Shown: positions 59,431 to 64,000 of the stretch, piece after piece
Position numbering within the stretch: position 1 is the stretch's first letter
How the letters are laid out: each line of letters begins with the position of its first letter
DNA from: Butyrivibrio sp. INlla18
Lineage (GTDB): Bacteria > Bacillota > Clostridia > Lachnospirales > Lachnospiraceae
Length of the DNA stretch: 64,000 nt
Assembly: GCF_900103635.1 (NCBI RefSeq)
Contig: NZ_FMXK01000010.1
Span: 1 to 64,000, forward strand
Direction: 5' to 3'
Made by a program: the position numbers and the translations under genes
Notes under the pieces: generated by a model
The model's input: the letters and a program-made list of their open reading frames with translations, nothing else
Told to the model about the DNA's origin: nothing
Database searches by the model: none

Positions 59431-59507
59431 ATATGAGCCCTAGGGACGGAGGTTAGGGCTCATTTTTGCAAAAATGAGCCACAACCTCCGTCCCTAGGGC
59501 TCACTTT
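59431..59507. repeat. REPIN-like palindrome (two inverted half-units)
   Basis: Half-units 59435-59461 and 59476-59502 are inverse with a CATTTTTGCAAAAAT spacer. It ends 1 base before the stop of the next minus-strand gene. The second half has GAGCCACAACC in place of GAGCCCTAACC. Confidence 0.9.
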
Positions 59508-60509
59508 TCACTTCGTGAGCATTACGTCGTAGATACCGCCGAAGTCTGAATTCTGCCAGGTCTCTTCGCCTGTGCCCCAGACATCAAAATATCTGCCTTC
59601 CTTAGTAAGGTATGTAATGTTCTTACATTCTTTTAAAATAGTTCCATCATCGTTCTTTGTTGTCTTTGAATAGTTGACGTTGATGATGCCGTTATCTCTT
59701 TTGATGATATTATCGATATCGTAGCCTTCTGCTCTGATCTCTGAAGCAAGGTCTGTTCCAACAGCCTCGTTAAGCTCTTGTTCTGTAATCTCAGTAGCCG
59801 CGAACTCTGCAAAGTCGCCTGCTGCCTTGTCATAGTAGAAGTAGTAGTTCTTCCAGGAGTGGCCTGTGATCATGGCCTCATCTTCCTTGCCCTCTTCATA
59901 TTCAAAATAAACGTCATAGGCACTCATTGAAATACAGTAATCATCCACATAATCAGGCTCATAGAATGAACCAAGGCCAGACACTATGGATTCCTGGCAC
60001 TCACCGCCATCAACGTAAAATAGATATGAAACTGCGCTAGTTGTATAGTTCTTGTTTATTTCAACAAAGATCTTATCTTCTGTTGTAATCTCATTAAGAA
60101 CCTTGCCATCATGGTAAACAACATATTCTTCAGGCAAAGCTTCTTCGCACTTGTCATCTGAAACAAACCAAAGTGTTCCTGTACATTCGCCAAATTCTTC
60201 GTCAGGCTCATTACCTATAAAAACGAAGGCTTCCTCTTTTCCGTCACCATTAAAATCCTTTGAGATAATGTCGCGGACATCTTCAATTGTCTTTCCGGAT
60301 TTTTCTACTGCTTTCTGAGCAAACTTGTTGTTTGCGGAATCTTCTTCCACCACAGAACTTTCCTCTGTGCTTTCCTCCACACTACTAGCCTCTTCGCTAC
60401 TTTCAGTTCTTCCTTCTGACACCCCCTGTGGCTCTGCCTTTCCCGCATTACCACACGCCGTCATTATCATCATTCCCGCAAGAATGATCCCAATAATCTT
60501 CTTTTTCAT
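59508..60509 (-). CDS. Small lipoprotein of unknown function
   Basis: The 333-residue exported lipoprotein has signal MKKKIIGIILAGMMIMTAC (lipobox Cys19), a Ser/Glu-rich linker (EESTEESSVVEEDS), and a domain with DFNGDGKEEAFVFIGNE (VCBS-like). It resembles the lipoproteins at 38396 and 52889. A good ribosome site (AAAAGGAAATGA region) precedes the ATG. The function is unknown. Confidence 0.75.
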   Translation of the reverse strand: MKKKIIGIILAGMMIMTACGNAGKAEPQGVSEGRTESSEEASSVEESTEESSVVEEDSANNKFAQKAVEKSGKTIEDVRDIISKDFNGDGKEEAFVFIGNEPDEEFGECTGTLWFVSDDKCEEALPEEYVVYHDGKVLNEITTEDKIFVEINKNYTTSAVSYLFYVDGGECQESIVSGLGSFYEPDYVDDYCISMSAYDVYFEYEEGKEDEAMITGHSWKNYYFYYDKAAGDFAEFAATEITEQELNEAVGTDLASEIRAEGYDIDNIIKRDNGIINVNYSKTTKNDDGTILKECKNITYLTKEGRYFDVWGTGEETWQNSDFGGIYDVMLTK

Positions 60510-60538
60510 TTCCTTTTATAAACTCCTTTTCTTATGTA

Positions 60539-61090
60539 TTACTCAAATATGTTGACCATAATGATCTCGTCTCTGTAGGTTCCGTCCTGAAGCTTGAAGG
60601 CTCTAGGCTGTTTGCCGTATTCCTTGAATCCAAACTTCTTGTAAAGAGCCTGTGCTCTCTCGTTGTCACTAAATACGCCAAGTTCTACCTGCTCAAAGCC
60701 GTTTGCTCTAGCCTGCTCAAGAGCAATCTTCATCATAGCACTTCCAAGTCCCATTCCAGTGTACTTCTGAAGGATACTCATGCCAAGGTATGCGCGGTGC
60801 AGGTACTTGATATGTGGTCTTAAAAGAGCTACTCCCAGATCACCAACAAGTTCATCCCCAAAATAAGCGTTGACCATGAAGCTCTTGTCACTTTCTTCGA
60901 ACATCTTAAGGCCTTCAGTTAACCTATCAATATTCATCTGTCCATCTTCAGGCTCTCTTGCCATAAAGTGCGTCTCCCTAGCTGTTGTCTCTCTGAGGAG
61001 CTTGACCTTTTCTGCATCCTCAGGGCCAGCGCTCTTTATAGTTACGATCTCGCCTGTAGGTAATGTATACTGCTGCTCTTTGATCTTCAC
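60539..61090 (-). CDS. GNAT-family N-acetyltransferase
   Basis: This 183-residue acetyl-CoA-dependent transferase shows the GNAT core: YLGMSILQKYTGMGLGSAMMKIALEQAR (motif A, GxG..G), VELGVFSDNERAQALYKKFGF, and KQPRAF. RimI/RimJ-like members acetylate ribosomal proteins or small amines. Start is GTG with AGGAGG upstream. It lies 24 bases downstream of the Nif11-like gene and might modify its peptide, but that is speculation. Confidence 0.88.
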   Translation of the reverse strand: MKIKEQQYTLPTGEIVTIKSAGPEDAEKVKLLRETTARETHFMAREPEDGQMNIDRLTEGLKMFEESDKSFMVNAYFGDELVGDLGVALLRPHIKYLHRAYLGMSILQKYTGMGLGSAMMKIALEQARANGFEQVELGVFSDNERAQALYKKFGFKEYGKQPRAFKLQDGTYRDEIIMVNIFE

Positions 61091-61114
61091 GTCTTTTCCT
61101 CCTGCTGCCTAATA

Positions 61115-61402
61115 TTACAGGTCTTTTAACCTCATCATAAAAATAGAATACTCATCATTCTGGAAGTCCAGGTCTGGTGAGTTCTCGCCGCCGCCATTGG
61201 TGCTGCGCTTGATCTCTGCGTAAAATTCCTCTCCCTGGTTGACTATGTCCATCACACTCATAGGAAAGCCCTCTTTGGTCGCGATATCGCAAAAATCAGC
61301 AATAGGATTGGCAGAATTTCTGGTGTTTAGTAGCTTTTCTTTTAAGTCGCTGTTTGTCTTTGCCTTCTCTATCAGTTGTTCCAACATTTCAGTAATTTCC
61401 AT
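61115..61402 (-). CDS. Orphan Nif11-like leader peptide protein
   Basis: This 95-residue protein matches the Nif11-type leader found in some RiPP precursors: MLEQLIEKAKTNSDLKEKLL, ADFCDIATKEGFPMSVMDIV. A Gly-Gly-Gly at 70-72 could be a leader cleavage site, followed by 23 residues (ENSPDLDFQN..., MMRLKDL) with no cysteine. No lanthipeptide synthase, cyclase or peptidase-transporter is near. AGGAGG precedes the ATG. It sits between a Nudix gene and a GNAT gene on the same strand, so these may be co-transcribed. Alternative: a cytosolic regulator of Nif11 fold unrelated to a RiPP. Confidence 0.55.
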   Translation of the reverse strand: MEITEMLEQLIEKAKTNSDLKEKLLNTRNSANPIADFCDIATKEGFPMSVMDIVNQGEEFYAEIKRSTNGGGENSPDLDFQNDEYSIFMMRLKDL

Positions 61403-61419
61403 AGTCGCCTCCTTATGTA

Positions 61420-61947
61420 TTAAAGTGTATTCTCAATTCTCACAAGTCCCTGGCCAAAATCCTCGTCGTTGTGGTCCATGACATGGTCGTAAAACTCGTG
61501 AAATGGCATAACCTTCACATCATTAACTTCGAAAGTGTCGAATTTAAAGCCATCCGCCGGCACATCCACTCTGCACATAAATGTGTATACGAAGAGCCCT
61601 GTTCCGTCGTCCCACTCTACGCTACTTTCAAACGCCAGCTTCAGCTGCTCTGGTAAAAGAGCTATGGACAGCTCTTCCTGAACCTCTCTGCAGGCAGCTT
61701 CTAGAGGCGTCTCTCCGCTCCTTACTCCGCCGCCAGTCATGTCCCACTTACCAGCGTAGTACTTGGCCTTGAGAGATCTCTGCTGTACTACATACATTCC
61801 TTCGCCCTGCCCTGGTGCTGGGCTATCGCTTGTCTTCATTATTATGAGGACGTGTTTTCTAAATTCGCCAGGTCTTTTTTCATCATGCTTTGGGACGTTC
61901 TCCCTGATCAGGCGCCCCTCTTTATCAAATATATCTACAAATTCCAT
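61420..61947 (-). CDS. Nudix hydrolase
   Basis: The 175-residue protein has the Nudix box GGGVRSGETPLEAACREVQEEL with the expected Glu residues. The N-terminal strands (FVDIFDKEGRL, HVLIIMKTSDS) resemble IPP isomerase-like or YfcD-type Nudix enzymes. The exact substrate is not evident. It lies 17 bases upstream of the Nif11-like gene. A palindromic repeat lies upstream between this gene and the divergent rhodanese-TtcA gene. Confidence 0.85.
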   Translation of the reverse strand: MEFVDIFDKEGRLIRENVPKHDEKRPGEFRKHVLIIMKTSDSPAPGQGEGMYVVQQRSLKAKYYAGKWDMTGGGVRSGETPLEAACREVQEELSIALLPEQLKLAFESSVEWDDGTGLFVYTFMCRVDVPADGFKFDTFEVNDVKVMPFHEFYDHVMDHNDEDFGQGLVRIENTL

Positions 61948-61992
61948 ACGGTTTCTTCTTTCAATGTCGCTAGTTTTTAATACTATACCACA

Positions 61993-62068
61993 AAATGAGC
62001 CCTAGGGACGGAGGTTATGGCTCATTTTCACAAAAATGAGCCACAACCTCCGTCCCTAGGGCTCACTC
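61993..62068. repeat. REPIN-like palindrome between divergent genes
   Basis: Half-units 61997-62023 and 62038-62064 are inverse around a CATTTTCACAAAAAT spacer. This copy lies between two gene starts (Nudix on -, TtcA-like on +), not at a 3' end, so it cannot be a terminator for either neighbour. Confidence 0.9.
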
Positions 62069-62151
62069 GCCACCATGTTGACATGTCGCACTTATACAGT
62101 TAAGCTATTTCTATTTGTTAATGATTTTTTGTATTTATTTAGAGGAAAGAA

Positions 62152-63300
62152 ATGAAAGAGATAACCCTTGAAGAACTTCAAAAGCTCCCAAAGAAATCCT
62201 ATGCGCTGATAGATGTCCGCAGCGAGGATCTCACAAACTACGGCACAATTCCAGGCGCCAAGGTCATAAGCCCTGAAGAGTTAAATGAAGAAAACAACTC
62301 TCAGATAGCCGAGATTCCAGCTGACAAGAAGATCATCATGTTCTGTCAGATTGGCAAAAAAACTCAGGACCTTGAGCTTGATACATACGCAAGCGTCAAG
62401 GATAGAGACTGCTACAGTCTTGCTGGCGGATATATGGCATACCTTCAGGCTGAGCTTAATAAGATGGATACTGAAGACAAGCAGAAAAAAGCTGAGGAGA
62501 GCATCCAGAAGAAATTCCATAAGCAGCTCTTTACCCCATTTGCAAAAGCATGCAAGGCCTACAAGCTAATAAATGAGGGCGACCACATCGCAGTGTGCAT
62601 CTCAGGCGGCAAAGACTCTATGCTCATGGCTAAGCTCTTTCAGGAGATCCAGAAGCACAGACAGGTCAGCTTCAAGATTACCTTCCTCGTTATGGATCCA
62701 GGCTACAACAAGGAGAACAGAGAGCTCATCGAGGCTAACTGCAAGGCCCTTGGCATCCCTGCTACTATTTTTGAGAGCACTATCTTTGATACTGTAGATA
62801 CTATTGAAAAGAGCCCTTGCTACCTCTGCGCTAGAATGCGCCGCGGCTATCTTTATAGCAAGGCAAAAGAGCTGGGATGCAACAAGATCGCTCTTGGCCA
62901 CCATTTTGACGATGTTATCGAGACTGTACTTATGGGAATGCTCTACGGAGGCCAGATTCAGACTATGATGCCAAAGCTTCACAGCACAAACTTCGAAGGC
63001 ATGGAGCTTATCAGACCTCTTTATCTAGTTAGAGAAAGCGATATCTGCGCTTGGAGAGATTACAACAACCTGCATTTCCTCCAGTGCGCATGCCACTTCA
63101 CAGAAACATGTTCAACCTGCCACGAGGATGGCACTACAGCTTCAAAACGACTTGAGACCAAAAAGCTCATTGCTGAGCTTAAGAAGACCAATCCATTCGT
63201 GGAGGCGAACATTTTCAAGAGTATGGAGAACGTAAATATTGATACGGTAATCACCTACAAGAAAAAAGGTAAACGAATCAATTTCCTTGATGAATATTAA
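62152..63300 (+). CDS. Rhodanese domain fused to TtcA-like tRNA thiolation PP-loop enzyme
   Basis: This 382-residue protein has an N-terminal rhodanese domain (1-105; ALIDVRSEDLTNYGTIPGA and the Cys in MFCQIGKKTQ). A TtcA/TilS-like PP-loop domain follows (about 125-350): ICISGGKDSMLMAK, SPCYLCARMRRGYLYSKA with CxxC, GHHFDDVIETVLM and CACHFTETCSTCH. TtcA installs 2-thiocytidine at tRNA position 32 using a 4Fe-4S cluster. A sulfur carrier rhodanese in the same chain could feed the persulfide. The gene is monocistronic and followed by a palindrome half-unit. Confidence 0.9.
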   Translation: MKEITLEELQKLPKKSYALIDVRSEDLTNYGTIPGAKVISPEELNEENNSQIAEIPADKKIIMFCQIGKKTQDLELDTYASVKDRDCYSLAGGYMAYLQAELNKMDTEDKQKKAEESIQKKFHKQLFTPFAKACKAYKLINEGDHIAVCISGGKDSMLMAKLFQEIQKHRQVSFKITFLVMDPGYNKENRELIEANCKALGIPATIFESTIFDTVDTIEKSPCYLCARMRRGYLYSKAKELGCNKIALGHHFDDVIETVLMGMLYGGQIQTMMPKLHSTNFEGMELIRPLYLVRESDICAWRDYNNLHFLQCACHFTETCSTCHEDGTTASKRLETKKLIAELKKTNPFVEANIFKSMENVNIDTVITYKKKGKRINFLDEY

Positions 63301-63302
63301 TA

Positions 63303-63336
63303 AAATGAGCCCTAACCTCCGTCCCTAGGGCTCATT
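63303..63336. repeat. Single half-unit between convergent genes
   Basis: GAGCCCTAACCTCCGTCCCT then AGGGCTC (63307-63333). It lies 6 bases after one stop and 3 bases before the other. Confidence 0.88.
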
Positions 63337-63933
63337 TCAGGTGAAATGACGAATACGGAGTTCAATCCCTGTGCTTTCAGAAAGGGCCTTGCATTTTGCG
63401 ATGTCCTCTTCTGGAAGCACATCTACTATAGACCACTTTACGTCTTTGATTTCTTCCTTGCACTTTGTGGCAAAATCCACCATTTTATCAAAAGCTCCAT
63501 CATACTTTGGGCGGGTAACCTCTGAATATTTCTGACTATTAGGAGCGTTAAGGCTGATGGACACTGCATCAATGACCTTGGCTATTTCCGGAACGATATT
63601 CTTGCCGTTCTCTTCATTGCCAAGTCCGTTAGTGTTGAGCCTTGTTCTTAAGTTCTTTTCCTCCTTGGCAACCTTGGCCGCTGCTAAAAGAGTCTCCAAT
63701 GCGCAGGTAGGTTCACCATAGCCGCAAAAGACAAGTTCGTCAAAGCCCTCAAAATCATAATTTCTGATAGCATTAAGAACCTCATCAGTTGTGGGATTTT
63801 GCTGATGCCACAGAGTATCTGCACTTCCAACGCCGTCTTTTAAAGAACGGATGCAGAAGGTACAACTGCAATTGCACTTATTTGTTATGTTTGCGTAAAC
63901 TGAATTTTTGTATGTATACAAGATGTCTGCCAT
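63337..63933 (-). CDS. Radical SAM protein (TatD-associated type)
   Basis: The 198-residue protein has CNCSCTFC, a CX3CX2C radical SAM site, near the N-terminus (residues 19-26). FCGYGEPTCALETLL and VSISLNAPNSQKYSEV support a single-domain radical SAM enzyme. I recognise it as the TatD-nuclease-associated family (about 200 residues), and the gene upstream appears to be the TatD tail. The reaction is unknown. ATG is preceded by GGAGACGGG. It may act with TatD on nucleic acid or protein quality control. Confidence 0.85.
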   Translation of the reverse strand: MADILYTYKNSVYANITNKCNCSCTFCIRSLKDGVGSADTLWHQQNPTTDEVLNAIRNYDFEGFDELVFCGYGEPTCALETLLAAAKVAKEEKNLRTRLNTNGLGNEENGKNIVPEIAKVIDAVSISLNAPNSQKYSEVTRPKYDGAFDKMVDFATKCKEEIKDVKWSIVDVLPEEDIAKCKALSESTGIELRIRHFT

Positions 63934-63945
63934 GTTCCCGTCTCC

Positions 63946-64000
63946 TTAACCTTCAAATTGGAATAGATTTCTTTTAACTCCCGCCCTGTCAAATGCAGCT
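63946..64000 (-). CDS. C-terminal end of an upstream gene, probably TatD-like
   Basis: On the minus strand the last 18 codons before a TAA (63948-63946) read AAFDRAGVKRNLFQFEG. The frame is open to the window edge. Because the radical SAM gene that follows 12 bases later belongs to the TatD-associated type, this is probably the TatD tail, but the piece is too short to prove it. Confidence 0.35.
   Translation of the reverse strand, partial: AAFDRAGVKRNLFQFEG

Larger units (their letters stand above)
476..62873. repeat. Dispersed nonamer AAAAGAGCT (33 copies)
   Basis: By eye I count 25 copies on + starting at 476, 1289, 1984, 3403, 4866, 8877, 10980, 20532, 21106, 23081, 23129, 28603, 36769, 37001, 39134, 39822, 41163, 45790, 47785, 55095, 58182, 58863, 60822, 61655 and 62865. 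I count 8 on - with + positions starting at 12279, 21872, 25359, 33858, 39649, 43314, 51477 and 54726. Almost all lie inside genes, in different reading frames (giving Lys-Glu-Leu, Ala-Leu-Leu, Ser-Ser-Phe, Gln-Leu-Phe). Expected by base composition is below one. Confidence 0.75.

Noticed and set aside
12525-63336. CRISPR array
   Set aside because: The repeated palindromes are kilobases apart and at gene ends; no closely spaced repeats with unique spacers are present and no cas genes are visible.
1-64000. tRNA or rRNA genes
   Set aside because: I saw no tRNA cloverleaf with T-loop GGTTCRANNC or rRNA signature in the intergenic regions.

Overview
The window looks like chromosomal DNA from a plant-fibre-degrading member of the Lachnospiraceae, most likely Butyrivibrio or Pseudobutyrivibrio. 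This rests on moderate-to-low GC, AGGAGG-type ribosome binding sites, a secreted GH10 xylanase with carbohydrate-binding modules, a GH127 beta-L-arabinofuranosidase with an AraC regulator, a fused FeoA-FeoB, meso-diaminopimelate dehydrogenase, many small lipoproteins, and families typical of gut Clostridia (DUF4003, DUF4230, CotH/DUF4956/VTC, TIR-propeller). The genus is inferred, not shown. About three quarters of the genes are on the minus strand.

Layout. 1-9.6 kb: a transposase tail, a stand-alone 5'-3' exonuclease, an MscS channel, the xylanase, a hipBA toxin-antitoxin pair, an EF-hand-like protein behind a leader with an attenuator-like hairpin, and thymidine kinase. 9.6-12.6 kb: hsp20, a HicB-like protein whose ribosome binding site lies in a hairpin, glnA and an ANTAR regulator. 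12.6-23.4 kb: a serine hydrolase, O-acetylhomoserine sulfhydrylase, a Pro/Val/Ala-repeat membrane protein, diaminopimelate dehydrogenase, an EAL phosphodiesterase, DUF4003 and membrane or lipoproteins. 23.5-27 kb: arabinoside use (GH127, AraC, an RpiB variant). 27-36.7 kb: membrane proteins, a STAS/pseudo-kinase pair, Fur-box feoAB, lactate dehydrogenase and a ferredoxin. 36.7-42.9 kb: a Crp/Fnr pseudogene, an AAA ATPase with an AT-rich repeat promoter, a frameshifted nuclease-like gene, YczE and a PHP phosphatase. 42.9-52.5 kb: a TIR-TM-beta-propeller protein, an M13 peptidase, the CotH-DUF4956-VTC operon and a Nudix enzyme. 52.5-64 kb: a compact structured RNA module resembling a type I antitoxin, an RsbU-type phosphatase beside a MATE transporter fused to a histidine-kinase-like ATPase, a cystine-type symporter, an orphan Nif11-like peptide, a rhodanese-TtcA fusion and a radical SAM protein.

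Two signals run through the whole window and are not explained by the genes. The first is a family of at least 14 palindromic, REPIN-like elements with GAGCCCTA/TAGGGCTC arms and a GGGACGG core. Almost all sit within a few bases of gene 3' ends, where they probably also act as terminators. The second is the nonamer AAAAGAGCT, which I count 33 times (25 on +, 8 on -), in all reading frames and in sequence encoding different peptides. Base composition alone predicts less than one copy. It is a candidate genome-architecture or recombination motif. The most interesting protein-level systems are the MATE-HATPase/RsbU pair, the TIR-propeller protein and the orphan Nif11-like peptide.
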